Shown here piece after piece: positions 51,982-60,914 of a stretch of DNA of 64,000 nt; the first letter of the stretch is position 1, and each line of letters opens with the position of its first letter. This DNA is from CBDEGK01 sp965237855 (GTDB lineage Bacteria > Pseudomonadota > Gammaproteobacteria > Pseudomonadales > Halieaceae). Under the pieces are notes generated by a model. It worked only from the letters and a program-made list of their open reading frames with translations, was not told the origin of the DNA and did not search any database. Where the stretch lies: NCBI GenBank assembly GCA_965237855.1, contig CBDEGK010000001.1, positions 434,001 to 498,000 on the forward strand. The letters are read 5' to 3'. The translations under genes and the position numbers were made by a program.

Positions 51982-54597
51982 TCAGAGGCTGACCTCGTCG
52001 ATCTGTACCGCGGCGATGCGGGCGCCTTCTTCGGCCTGTGCCTGGAATTCGGCAATCTGGTCAAAATTCATATAGCGATAAATTTCATCCGCCATTGAAT
52101 CCAGGTTGGTCGCGTATTCCTGGTACTCCGTCGGTGTTGGCACCCGTCCAAGAATGGCACCGACCGATGCCACCTCGGCAGAGGTCAGGTAGACATTGGC
52201 GCCGTCGCCAAGACGATTGGGGAAGTTCCGCGTCGAGGTGGAGAGCACGGTAGAGCCGGCGGCCACCCGAGCCTGGTTACCCATACAGAGGGAGCAGCCG
52301 GGCATTTCTGTGCGTGCGCCAGCGCTGCCGAAGATATTGTAATAGCCTTCTTCCATAAGCAGATGTTCGTCCATCCTGGTGGGCGGGACGATCCACATAC
52401 GCGTTGCAATGCCGCCTTTGTGTTGCTCGAGTAATTTTCCGGCAGCGCGGAAGTGGCCGATATTGGTCATGCAGCTACCGATGAATACCTCATCAACACT
52501 GTCGCCAGCGACTGCAGACAGCAAACGTGCATCATCGGGGTCATTGGGTGCGCAGACAATGGGTTCGGTCACTAGCGCCAGGTCGATCTCGATAACCGCG
52601 GCGTATTCTGCATCCGCATCAGCCTTCATCAGCTCGGGATTTTGCAGCCACTCTTCCATCTTCCTGGCGCGACGCTCCAGGGTGCGAACATCGCCGTACC
52701 CATTGGCGATCATGGAACGCAGCAAGATGACATTGGAATTGAGGTATCCCACCACCGAAGACTCGTTGAGCGCTATGGTACAGCCGGCAGCAGAGCGTTC
52801 GGCAGAGGCATCGGACAATTCAAAGGCTTGCTCCAGGGTCAGATCACTGAGACCTTCGATTTCCAGTATACGACCGGAGAAAATGTTTTTCTTACCCTTC
52901 TTTTCAACCGTCAACAGGCCCTGCTGAATAGCGTAGTAGGGAATGGCATGCACCAGGTCGCGCAAGGTGATACCCGGCTGCATTTCTCCGCTGAAGCGGA
53001 CCAGCACAGATTCGGGCATATCCAGGGGCATAACGCCAGTAGCGGCGGCAAAAGCCACCAGGCCGGAACCAGCGGGAAAGGAGATTCCCATCGGGAAGCG
53101 AGTGTGCGAGTCGCCGCCAGTGCCGACGGTGTCTGGCAGCAGCATACGGTTCAGCCAGGAGTGAATAATGCCATCGCCTGGGCGCAGTGACACACCGCCG
53201 CGGGTCATGATGAAGTCAGGCAGCGAGTGCTGGGTGTCGATATCCACCGGCTTGGGATAGGCCGCGGTATGGCAAAAGGACTGCATGGTCAGGTCCGCGG
53301 AAAAACCCAGGCAAGCCAGGTCTTTCAGTTCATCGCGGGTCATCGGCCCGGTAGTGTCCTGGGAGCCCACCGTGGTCATACGTGGCTCGCAATAGGTACC
53401 GGGGCGAATGCCATCGGTGCCACAGGCGCGGCCAACCATCTTCTGGGCCAGACTGAAGCCTTTGCTGCTGTTCTCGGGCTGCTGTGGCTTGCGGAACAAC
53501 TCCGATTCTGGCAAGCCCAGGGATTCGCGGGCGCGGGTGGTCAGGCCCCGGCCAATTATCAGGTTGATGCGGCCGCCGGCGCGCACTTCATCCAGCAGCA
53601 CCTCAGACTTCAATTCAAATTCTGACAATAAGTCGCCGGCTTCCGAGAGAATTTTACCGTCGTAGGGACGTATCTCAATCACGTCACCCATAGCGAGCTT
53701 GTCTACCGGCGCTTCAAACACCAGTGCCCCGGCATCTTCCATGGTGTTGTAAAAAATCGGCGCGACTTTGTCACCAATACAAATACCACCGCCTCTTTTG
53801 TTGGGTACACCGTCAATATCGTCGCCGAAGAACCACAGCACCGAATTGGTAGCAGACTTGCGCGAGGAGCCGGTACCGACCACGTCGCCCACAAACGCCA
53901 CCGGCAGACCTTGAGCCAGTACCGCTGCCACCTGTGGCATGGGGCCTTTGACCCCGTGTTCCTCTGGCTCCAGGCCATCCCGGGTCATCTTGTACATGGC
54001 CAGCGCATGCAGGGGTATGTCGGGGCGGGACCAAGCGTCGGGCGCGGGAGAGATATCGTCGGTATTGGATTCGCCGGAGACTTTAAACACGGCAACCTTG
54101 ATGGATTCTGCGACCTCAGGGGTGTCGGTAAACCAGTCACCGTCTGCCCAGGACTGCATCACCGCCCGGGCGTTGGCGTTACCGCCTTTTACCAATTCCT
54201 CCACATCGTGGAAGGCATCAAACATCAACAGGGTGTGTTTCAATTCCTGGGCAGCGGCGACGCCCAGTTGCTCATTCTCAAGTAGGTAGACCAAGGTTTC
54301 AATGTTGTAGCCGCCGTGCATATTGCCCAGTAGTTTGACCGCAGCTGCGGCATCGATCAGAGAGCATTCAGCTTCACCCCTGGCCAGCGCGGAGAGAAAC
54401 CCGGCTTTGACATAGGCCGCTTCGTCCACGCCCGGGGGGACGCGGGTGCCGATCAGGTCGAGCAGAAATTCTTCCTCGCCCGCCGGGGGGGCCTGTAACA
54501 GTTCGATGAGACCGGCAACCTGTTCGGCGCTTAACGGTTTGGGGGGAATTCCCTGACTGGCGCGCTCTGCTTCATGTTCGCGATAGGCTTCAAGCAC
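51982..54597 (-). CDS. acnB: Bifunctional aconitate hydratase 2 / 2-methylisocitrate dehydratase
   Basis: 871 residues, full AcnB length with the N-terminal HEAT-like domain, the swivel domain (TNTDDISPAPDAWSRPDIPLHALAMYKM) and the Fe-S core (FIGSCMTNIGHFRAAGKLL, PGCSLCMGNQARVA). Main citrate-isocitrate enzyme of exponential growth. GTG start with AGGAG seven bases upstream. A TATAAT-type -10 is on the minus strand at 54633-54638. Confidence 0.98.
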   Translation of the reverse strand: MLEAYREHEAERASQGIPPKPLSAEQVAGLIELLQAPPAGEEEFLLDLIGTRVPPGVDEAAYVKAGFLSALARGEAECSLIDAAAAVKLLGNMHGGYNIETLVYLLENEQLGVAAAQELKHTLLMFDAFHDVEELVKGGNANARAVMQSWADGDWFTDTPEVAESIKVAVFKVSGESNTDDISPAPDAWSRPDIPLHALAMYKMTRDGLEPEEHGVKGPMPQVAAVLAQGLPVAFVGDVVGTGSSRKSATNSVLWFFGDDIDGVPNKRGGGICIGDKVAPIFYNTMEDAGALVFEAPVDKLAMGDVIEIRPYDGKILSEAGDLLSEFELKSEVLLDEVRAGGRINLIIGRGLTTRARESLGLPESELFRKPQQPENSSKGFSLAQKMVGRACGTDGIRPGTYCEPRMTTVGSQDTTGPMTRDELKDLACLGFSADLTMQSFCHTAAYPKPVDIDTQHSLPDFIMTRGGVSLRPGDGIIHSWLNRMLLPDTVGTGGDSHTRFPMGISFPAGSGLVAFAAATGVMPLDMPESVLVRFSGEMQPGITLRDLVHAIPYYAIQQGLLTVEKKGKKNIFSGRILEIEGLSDLTLEQAFELSDASAERSAAGCTIALNESSVVGYLNSNVILLRSMIANGYGDVRTLERRARKMEEWLQNPELMKADADAEYAAVIEIDLALVTEPIVCAPNDPDDARLLSAVAGDSVDEVFIGSCMTNIGHFRAAGKLLEQHKGGIATRMWIVPPTRMDEHLLMEEGYYNIFGSAGARTEMPGCSLCMGNQARVAAGSTVLSTSTRNFPNRLGDGANVYLTSAEVASVGAILGRVPTPTEYQEYATNLDSMADEIYRYMNFDQIAEFQAQAEEGARIAAVQIDEVSL

Positions 54598-54714
54598 AAT
54601 ACTTCTCCTGGGATGGTCAAAAAAGGCGCTGAATTATAGCTCACCGGGGCTCTATTTTGGAGTTAAAGAGGTCAATACCGTGCATTCATACAGGTGATAC
54701 CTTAAACTTCCGCC

Positions 54715-55170
54715 ATGAGTGAAATCCGCGTGAAAACCCCCTGTATCGGTGTCTGTTCCACCGGTATTGGCGACCGGGTTTGCCGTGGTTGCAAGCGCTT
54801 CGCCCACGAAGTCATTCACTGGAATTCCTATACCAACGAGCAAAAATTGCTGATTGAAGGACGCCTAGCCAGCTTTCTCAGTCGCTGTGTACAGAACAAA
54901 CTGCAGGTGGTTGATGCCAGCCTGCTGCAGGCACAGTTGGACTCGCAGCAAATTGGCTATCCGCTCAACCGTGATATCTATTGTTGGGCCTACTGCCTGC
55001 TCAGGGCCGGTGCCGCTCAGATCGACAACCCCGCTGATTATGGGTTGTTTATAGATGCTGAGTTCCGGGCTATATCGCTGGCAAAACTGCGACTGATCAT
55101 AGACGAGGAATTTTTTATTCTCTCTGACGCTTATTACGAGCGCTATCTAAGCGCGTCGGAAACTGCCTGA
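54715..55170 (+). CDS. DUF1289 protein with C-terminal extension
   Basis: 151 residues. The first 50 are a DUF1289 domain with Cys residues PCIGVCSTGIGDRVCRGCKR and EVIHWNSYTNEQK. The remaining 100 residues are predicted helical with no motif I recognise (LNRDIYCWAYCLLRAGAAQIDNPADYGLFIDAEFRAISLAKLRL). Function is unknown; the Cys set may hold a metal. Four bases separate it from miaE. Confidence 0.8.
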   Translation: MSEIRVKTPCIGVCSTGIGDRVCRGCKRFAHEVIHWNSYTNEQKLLIEGRLASFLSRCVQNKLQVVDASLLQAQLDSQQIGYPLNRDIYCWAYCLLRAGAAQIDNPADYGLFIDAEFRAISLAKLRLIIDEEFFILSDAYYERYLSASETA

Positions 55171-55173
55171 GTC

Positions 55174-55782
55174 ATGTCGGTCGACATCTCCGCACTACAG
55201 GCTTTCCTGCCATGCCCGACGCCTGTGGCGTGGCTGGATTGGGCACTGGAGAATGCCGACATCCTGTTGATTGACCACGCCAACTGTGAAAAAAAGGCCG
55301 CCTCAACGGCCCTGAATATGCTGTATCGCTACGTCGACCACGACAGGCTATTACACAAGCTGTCACGGCTGGCGCGGGAGGAGCTGCGGCATTTTGAGCA
55401 GGTCATCGCAATTATGAAGCGACGGCAGATCCCCTACAGCCAATTGAGCGCGGCGCGTTACGCGGCTGGCTTGCGTGATTGCGCGCGCCGGGACGAGCCG
55501 GGTAGGCTGGTCGATACCTTGATCGTTGGTGCCATTATCGAGGCCCGCTCCTGTGAGCGTTTCGCGGCCCTGGCACCCTTGCTGGATGATGAGCTCGGTC
55601 AGTTTTACCTGTCGCTGCTGAAGTCGGAAGCCCGACACTTCCAGGATTACCTGAAACTTGCCGAAGGTTTGGCTGGCGAGGCCGAGGTGGCTGCCAGATT
55701 GGCGGAGATCCTACCGGTGGAGCAGGAGTTGATTGAGTCAGAGGATTCGGAGTTTCGGTTTCACTCCGGTGTACCCGCCTAG
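55174..55782 (+). CDS. miaE: tRNA 2-methylthio-N6-isopentenyl adenosine hydroxylase
   Basis: 202 residues of the non-haem diiron MiaE family. Carboxylate/His ligands are visible in DHANCEKKAAS, EELRHFEQV, IIGAIIEARSCERF-type and KSEARHFQDYLK. It hydroxylates the isopentenyl group of ms2i6A37 in tRNA using O2. Probably co-transcribed with the DUF1289 gene; converges with ppiB (4-base overlap of ends). Confidence 0.92.
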   Translation: MSVDISALQAFLPCPTPVAWLDWALENADILLIDHANCEKKAASTALNMLYRYVDHDRLLHKLSRLAREELRHFEQVIAIMKRRQIPYSQLSAARYAAGLRDCARRDEPGRLVDTLIVGAIIEARSCERFAALAPLLDDELGQFYLSLLKSEARHFQDYLKLAEGLAGEAEVAARLAEILPVEQELIESEDSEFRFHSGVPA

Positions 55783-56276
55783 TCCTCAACAACTTCCATA
55801 GACTCGATAATCACATCATCAACCGGTACATCCTGGTGGCCGCCGGCGCTGCCGGTAGCAACGGCCTTAATCTTGTCGACCACGTCCATACCGTCGGTCA
55901 CTTTGGCAAATACCGCGTAGCCCCAGCCCTGGCTGGTGGGCGCCGTGTGATTGAGGAAGTCGTTGTCCTTCACATTGATGAAGAACTGGGCGCTGGCAGA
56001 GTGGGGGTCCATGGTGCGAGCCATGGCAACCGTGCCATTGTCATTCTTGAGGCCATTGTCGGCTTCGTTCTCAATCGACGCGCCCGCAGACTTCTCGCCC
56101 ATGCCCGCTTCAAATCCGCCACCCTGGATCATGAAGTTGTCGATGACTCGATGAAAAATAGTGCCGTTATAGAATCCGTCCTTGGCATACGCTATGAAAT
56201 TCTCGCAGGTCTTGGGCGCTTTTTCCTGATCCAGTTCCAGGGTGATATCGCCGAAGGTGGTGTGCATGATGATCAT
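55779..56276 (-). CDS. ppiB: Cytoplasmic cyclophilin peptidyl-prolyl isomerase
   Basis: 165 residues, no signal peptide. Cyclophilin active-site FHRVIDNFMIQGGGFE, MARTMDPHSASAQFFINVKDNDFLNH and WGYAVFAKVTDGMDVVDKI are intact. ATG 56276 (MIIMHTTFGDITLEL) is preferred; a TTG two codons upstream is possible. Confidence 0.94.
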   Translation of the reverse strand: MIIMHTTFGDITLELDQEKAPKTCENFIAYAKDGFYNGTIFHRVIDNFMIQGGGFEAGMGEKSAGASIENEADNGLKNDNGTVAMARTMDPHSASAQFFINVKDNDFLNHTAPTSQGWGYAVFAKVTDGMDVVDKIKAVATGSAGGHQDVPVDDVIIESMEVVED

Positions 56277-56374
56277 TCTCAATTCCTTTGGTTAAAATCT
56301 TGTCGCTTATCGAATGGTGCAAAAGGGCTGACATGATACGGACTTTTGCCAATGCAGTGAAATGATTTGTCCCC

Positions 56375-56380
56375 TATAAT
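56375..56380 (+). promoter_or_regulatory. -10 element ahead of glnS
   Basis: A consensus TATAAT followed by GC-rich ACGCGCCC, 33 bases before the glnS ATG. I see no convincing -35 at standard spacing. Confidence 0.45.
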
Positions 56381-56413
56381 ACGCGCCCTCTACGCAGGTG
56401 CAGTGTTACTTAC

Positions 56414-58081
56414 ATGACAGAATCAATACAAACCACCAGTTTTCTGCAGCAAATCATCAGTAAAGACATTGATGAAGGACGCGTGCGGGAAGTGGTGACC
56501 CGTTTTCCGCCCGAGCCGAATGGCTATCTCCATATCGGCCACGCCAAATCGATCAGTGTTAATTTCGGCCTGGCGCAGCAATTTGGCGGCCGCTGCAACC
56601 TGCGCTTTGACGACACCAATCCGGAGAAGGAGAGCCGGGAATATATCGAGTCCATCCAGGCGGATATCGAGTGGCTGGGTTTCCAGTGGGACGGGGAAGT
56701 GCGCTTTGCCTCCTCCTACTTTCCCCAGCTCTATCAATGGGCGGTCTACCTGGTTGAACAGGGCCTGGCGTATGTCTGTGATCTGTCGGCTGAGGAAGCG
56801 CGGGAATACCGCGGGACGCTGACCGAGCCCGGCCGCAATTCGCCGTTCCGGGATCGGCCTGGGTCGGAAAGCCTGGATCTGTTGGCACGCATGAAGGAGG
56901 GGGAGTTCGATGAGGGCAGCCGGGTGCTGCGGGCCAAAATTGATATGGCTTCTCCGAACATGAATATGCGTGATCCCATTCTGTACCGTATTCGCAAGGT
57001 GGAGCACCATCAGACCGGTACTGACTGGTGCATCTACCCGACCTACGACTTCGCGCACGGTCAGGAGGATGCGATCGAAGGTGTGACACACTCTATTTGC
57101 ACCCTGGAATTTGAGGACCACCGGCCGCTGTATAACTGGTTCCTGGATAACTTGCCGGTGCAGAGCCGCCCGGTGCAATACGAGTTTGGGCGGCTCAATA
57201 ACAGCTATACCATCACCAGTAAGCGCAAGTTAAAACAGTTGGTCGATGACGGTATTGTCGTGGGTTGGGACGATCCGCGTATGCCGACAATTGCCGGCAT
57301 GCGCCGTCGCGGCTATACGCCGGCAGCGCTGCGCAAATTTTGCGATATGGTCGGCACCACCCGCAGTGATGGCGTGGTCGATGTGGCGATGCTTGAGCAC
57401 GCTATCCGCGATGATCTGAACGAAAATACGCCGCGTGGGATGTGTGTGATCAATCCACTGAAAATCGTTCTCAGTAACTATCCCGAAGAGCAAACAGAGA
57501 CAATACAAGCTGCCGGTCATCCCAATCGTGATGACCTGGGCGAGAGAGAGCTGCCGTTCTCCCGGGAACTCTATATAGATGCAGACGATTTCCGCGAGGA
57601 GGCCAACAAAAAATTCAAGCGCCTGGTTATTGGCAAGCGGGTGCGGCTGCGCAACGCCTATGTGATTGAAGCGGACAAGGCAGTTAAGGACGATGCTGGC
57701 AACATCGTTGAGGTGCACTGCCGGGTAATCGAAGACACCCTTGGCAACGATCCGGCAGATGGCATCAAGCCCAAGGGGGTTGTTCACTGGGTGTCCGCGA
57801 GCGCCGGCATCCGGGCAGAATTACGACTGTATGATCGCTTGTTTAACCACCCGTCCCCGGATCGGGGCGGCGATGATTTTATGGCGCATCTCAATCCCGA
57901 TTCACTGAGTGTCAAAACCGACTGCGTCATCGAACCCGGCCTGGCTGCAGCAAAGCCTGAGCAGTATTTCCAGTTCGAGCGTGAAGGTTATTTTGTGGCT
58001 GACCGTTATGATCACAGTCCGGAAAAGCCGGTTTTTAATCGCACGATCAGCCTGCGCGACAGCTGGGGGCAGTCCCAATGA
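56414..58081 (+). CDS. glnS: Glutaminyl-tRNA synthetase
   Basis: 555 residues. Class I synthetase with HIGH at 40-43 (GYLHIGHAKS) and the KMSKS-equivalent TSKRK at 268-272, where the usual Met is Thr. TNPEKESREYIESI and RFPPEPNGYLH are GlnRS-specific. Overlaps cysS by 4 bases. Confidence 0.97.
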   Translation: MTESIQTTSFLQQIISKDIDEGRVREVVTRFPPEPNGYLHIGHAKSISVNFGLAQQFGGRCNLRFDDTNPEKESREYIESIQADIEWLGFQWDGEVRFASSYFPQLYQWAVYLVEQGLAYVCDLSAEEAREYRGTLTEPGRNSPFRDRPGSESLDLLARMKEGEFDEGSRVLRAKIDMASPNMNMRDPILYRIRKVEHHQTGTDWCIYPTYDFAHGQEDAIEGVTHSICTLEFEDHRPLYNWFLDNLPVQSRPVQYEFGRLNNSYTITSKRKLKQLVDDGIVVGWDDPRMPTIAGMRRRGYTPAALRKFCDMVGTTRSDGVVDVAMLEHAIRDDLNENTPRGMCVINPLKIVLSNYPEEQTETIQAAGHPNRDDLGERELPFSRELYIDADDFREEANKKFKRLVIGKRVRLRNAYVIEADKAVKDDAGNIVEVHCRVIEDTLGNDPADGIKPKGVVHWVSASAGIRAELRLYDRLFNHPSPDRGGDDFMAHLNPDSLSVKTDCVIEPGLAAAKPEQYFQFEREGYFVADRYDHSPEKPVFNRTISLRDSWGQSQ

Positions 58082-59454
58082 GTCTTCAGATTCACAACAC
58101 CATGAGCGGTGCCAAGGAGCCCTTTGTGGCCCAGGACCCGAATCGAGTGACCATGTATGTCTGTGGTCCCACGGTCTACAACCTGGCGCATATCGGCAAT
58201 GCCCGTCCGGCGGTGGTGTTCGATATCTTTTTTCGACTGTTGCAGACGCACTACGATGACGTGATCTATGCCCGCAACATCACCGATATAGATGACAAGA
58301 TCATCCAGGCGATCAAAGAAAATGGCCGTGAGATGGCCGAGTTCACGGCCGAGTTTACCGACAAATACCGGCAGGACATGGCGGGATTGAATTGTCTGCC
58401 ACCCACTATGGAACCACATGCCACCCATCACATGGACGAGATGATCGCGCTCATTGAAACCCTGCTGAGCAAAGAACACGCCTATGAATCCCAGGACCAT
58501 GTGCTGTTCGCGGTGCAGTCAATGGCCGACTACGGCAAGCTGTCGCACCGCTCCCTGGATGACATGCTGGCGGGCGCCAGGGTGGAAGTGGCTGAGTACA
58601 AGCGCTACCCCGGCGACTTTGTGCTGTGGAAGCCCGCCGCTGATGGCGAACCGGGCTGGGACAGTCCCTGGGGTCGCGGACGTCCGGGCTGGCACCTGGA
58701 ATGTTCAGCGATGATTCACGCTCACCTGGGGAATACCATTGATATTCACGGCGGTGGCCGCGACCTGATATTTCCCCATCACGAGAATGAATTAGCTCAG
58801 AGTCATTGTGCCCACGGCGAGACCTATGTGAAGTACTGGATGCACAACGCCTACCTGGATATCGACGGCGAGAAAATGTCGAAATCCCTGGGTAATTTCC
58901 GCATGGTGCGCGATCTGTTGGATAACTATCCCGGTGAGGTGCTGCGCTTTGCCTTGCTGTCAGCGCATTATCGGACGGCCCTGAACTTCTCGACAGAATT
59001 GTTGGAGCAATCCAGGGCAGCGCTCGATGGTTTGTATGGTGCCTTGCGGGAGGTTCAGGACATTGAGCTTGATGTCGACGTCAGTCTTGAGGGTGAGGGG
59101 TTTTATAAGGCACTCAATGATGACCTCAACACCCCGATTGCTATTGCCGAAATGCACGCCCTGGCCAAGCAACTGAACAAGGCGAACGCGCCTGACAAAC
59201 CGGCCTTAAAGGCACGCATCCTGGCGGCGGCGGATCTGTTAGGTATTTTGCAGGAAGAGCCGGAGGCCTGGTTTCACAGTGGTGGCGAAGACGCGATCAG
59301 TGCCGAGGACATCGAGGCGATGATTGAACAGCGCCTGCAGGCCAAGCTGGATAAAGATTACGCCCTGGCGGACCAGGTTCGCGACGACCTGAAGGCCCAG
59401 GGCGTGGTGTTGGAGGATTCCCGCGACGGCACCAGCTGGCGCCGCGATTCATAA
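58078..59454 (+). CDS. cysS: Cysteinyl-tRNA synthetase
   Basis: 458 residues. Zinc Cys29 (YVCGPTVYN), HIGN at 38-41, ARNITDIDDKI, WHLECSAMIHAHLGNTIDIHGGGRDLIFPHHENELAQS and KMSKS at 266-270 are all intact. Follows glnS with ATGA overlap, as in Pseudomonas. A strong terminator follows. Confidence 0.98.
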   Translation: MSLQIHNTMSGAKEPFVAQDPNRVTMYVCGPTVYNLAHIGNARPAVVFDIFFRLLQTHYDDVIYARNITDIDDKIIQAIKENGREMAEFTAEFTDKYRQDMAGLNCLPPTMEPHATHHMDEMIALIETLLSKEHAYESQDHVLFAVQSMADYGKLSHRSLDDMLAGARVEVAEYKRYPGDFVLWKPAADGEPGWDSPWGRGRPGWHLECSAMIHAHLGNTIDIHGGGRDLIFPHHENELAQSHCAHGETYVKYWMHNAYLDIDGEKMSKSLGNFRMVRDLLDNYPGEVLRFALLSAHYRTALNFSTELLEQSRAALDGLYGALREVQDIELDVDVSLEGEGFYKALNDDLNTPIAIAEMHALAKQLNKANAPDKPALKARILAAADLLGILQEEPEAWFHSGGEDAISAEDIEAMIEQRLQAKLDKDYALADQVRDDLKAQGVVLEDSRDGTSWRRDS

Positions 59455-59456
59455 AG

Positions 59457-59502
59457 GGGGTCAGTACCCTTTTAAATAACCACATAAAAGGGTACTGACC
59501 CC
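59457..59502. terminator. 18-bp hairpin, bidirectional terminator between cysS and folD
   Basis: GGGGTCAGTACCCTTTTA (59457-59474) is the exact reverse complement of TAAAAGGGTACTGACCCC (59485-59502), with a 10-base loop. T residues follow on the right and A residues precede on the left, so it can end transcription from both convergent genes. The GGGGTCAG...CTGACCCC ends resemble dispersed palindromic (REP-like) repeats seen in many gammaproteobacteria. Confidence 0.85.
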
Positions 59503-59504
59503 TT

Positions 59505-60350
59505 TTATGTGAGGCTTTTTTCAGCCGAGGCCACACTCTGGTAGATCAGGGTGTTGATGGTCATGGGACCGACGCCGCCGGGTACCGGGGTGTATGCGGC
59601 TACCCGCTCGGTAATGGCTGAAATCTCAATATCGCCAACGCCCCCCTGGTGATAGCCGGCATCGATAACCACGGCATCGTCTTTAATCCAGTCGCCCTTG
59701 ATAAACTCGGGAATGCCAACAGCGCCGACGATAATGTCGGCTTGCTTGACCAGCTCTGGCAGGTTCTGGGTGCGAGAGTGACAAATCGTCACTGTCGCGT
59801 TCTCCTGCAATAACATCATGGCCATCGGCTTGCCCAGGATCGGTGAACGACCAACCACCACGGCGTGCTTACCTTCGATAGCAATGCCGTAGTGCTGCAA
59901 AGTGCGCATAATGCCCTGGGGCGTGGCACAACCGTAGGCCTCTTCGCCCATGGCCATGCGGCCGAAACCGAGGCAAGTCACGCCATCGACGTCCTTGCCC
60001 AGGGCAATGGCATCGAAGCAGGCGCGCTCATCAACTTGCTCGGGTACCGGGTGTTGCAACAGGATGCCATGTACATCGGGGTTGTTGTTGAGTTCTTCAA
60101 TTTTGGCCAGTAGCTCTTCGGTGGTGGTGGAAGCAGGCATTTCTACCGCCAGGGAATCCATGCCGACGCGGCGACAGGCATTGCCCTTCATCTTTACGTA
60201 GGTCGCGGAGGAGGGATCATCGCCCACCAGGATAGTGGCGAGAATCGGAGTTTTACCACCGGATTTTGCCTTCAGGGCCTCAACCCGCTGCAGTAATTCT
60301 GCCTCAGTCTGGGCCGCCAGGGTCTTACCATCCAATACCAATGCTGACAT
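59505..60350 (-). CDS. folD: Methylenetetrahydrofolate dehydrogenase / methenyltetrahydrofolate cyclohydrolase
   Basis: 281 residues. Interconverts one-carbon folates with NADP. The catalytic Lys is in ATYVKMKGNACRRVGM, followed by GILLQHPVPEQVDERACFDAIALGKDVDG, VVGRSPILGKPMAMML and TPVPGGVGPMTI. Convergent with cysS. Confidence 0.97.
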   Translation of the reverse strand: MSALVLDGKTLAAQTEAELLQRVEALKAKSGGKTPILATILVGDDPSSATYVKMKGNACRRVGMDSLAVEMPASTTTEELLAKIEELNNNPDVHGILLQHPVPEQVDERACFDAIALGKDVDGVTCLGFGRMAMGEEAYGCATPQGIMRTLQHYGIAIEGKHAVVVGRSPILGKPMAMMLLQENATVTICHSRTQNLPELVKQADIIVGAVGIPEFIKGDWIKDDAVVIDAGYHQGGVGDIEISAITERVAAYTPVPGGVGPMTINTLIYQSVASAEKSLT

Positions 60351-60449
60351 TTGCTATGTCCTCCAAATAAGGGGCTTAATCGCGAAGGCGCGGATTATCG
60401 CATGCTCTCGATCGAGTTTAAAAGCGGGCCTACACGGGGCGAATTGGCG

Positions 60450-60478
60450 TTGACGACCTCAGGGGGCACGGGTATGAT
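60450..60478 (+). promoter_or_regulatory. Sigma70 promoter of the tRNA-Pro-His-Arg unit
   Basis: -35 TTGACG (60450-60455), 17-base spacer, -10 TATGAT (60473-60478), then TCGCGCTCC, a GC-rich discriminator like that of the tRNA-Val promoter. Confidence 0.75.
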
Positions 60479-60511
60479 TCGCGCTCCTGAAATCAGGTTG
60501 ATCGGGAATGT

Positions 60512-60588
60512 CGGGGTATAGCGCAGTCTGGTAGCGCGCCTGCTTTGGGAGCAGGATGTCGGGAGTTCGAATCTCTCTACCCCGACCA
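60512..60588 (+). tRNA. tRNA-Pro (TGG anticodon)
   Basis: 77 bases; acceptor CGGGGTA pairs with TACCCCG, TGG at 60546-60548, encoded CCA. Confidence 0.97.
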
Positions 60589-60615
60589 CTTTAATAATAT
60601 CAACCCAATTCAGTG

Positions 60616-60691
60616 GTGGCCGTAGCTCATCAGGTAGAGCACTGGATTGTGACTCCAGAGGTGGCGGGTTCAAGACCCGTCGGCCACCCCA
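60616..60691 (+). tRNA. tRNA-His (GTG anticodon)
   Basis: 76 bases including the extra 5' G typical of tRNA-His; GTG at 60649-60651; encoded CCA. Confidence 0.97.
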
Positions 60692-60723
60692 TCTTTGTTC
60701 CTGCTGCCCGCAGGTCGAGTTAC

Positions 60724-60800
60724 GCGCCCGTAGCTCAGCTGGATAGAGCATCCGCCTTCTAAGCGGACGGTCACAGGTTCGAATCCTGTCGGGCGCGCCA
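60724..60800 (+). tRNA. tRNA-Arg (TCT anticodon)
   Basis: 77 bases; acceptor GCGCCCG pairs with CGGGCGC, TCT at 60758-60760, encoded CCA, then a T-run that may end the three-tRNA transcript. Confidence 0.97.
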
Positions 60801-60914
60801 TTTTTTCTATCCGTTTTTTCCAAATTAGTCGGATAATACCCAAAGAGCACGCTAATTCGACGGGATCGCCCAAACCCTACGCTTGATTTCGAAGTTAGCC
60901 CAGCAGCCCCAGGC

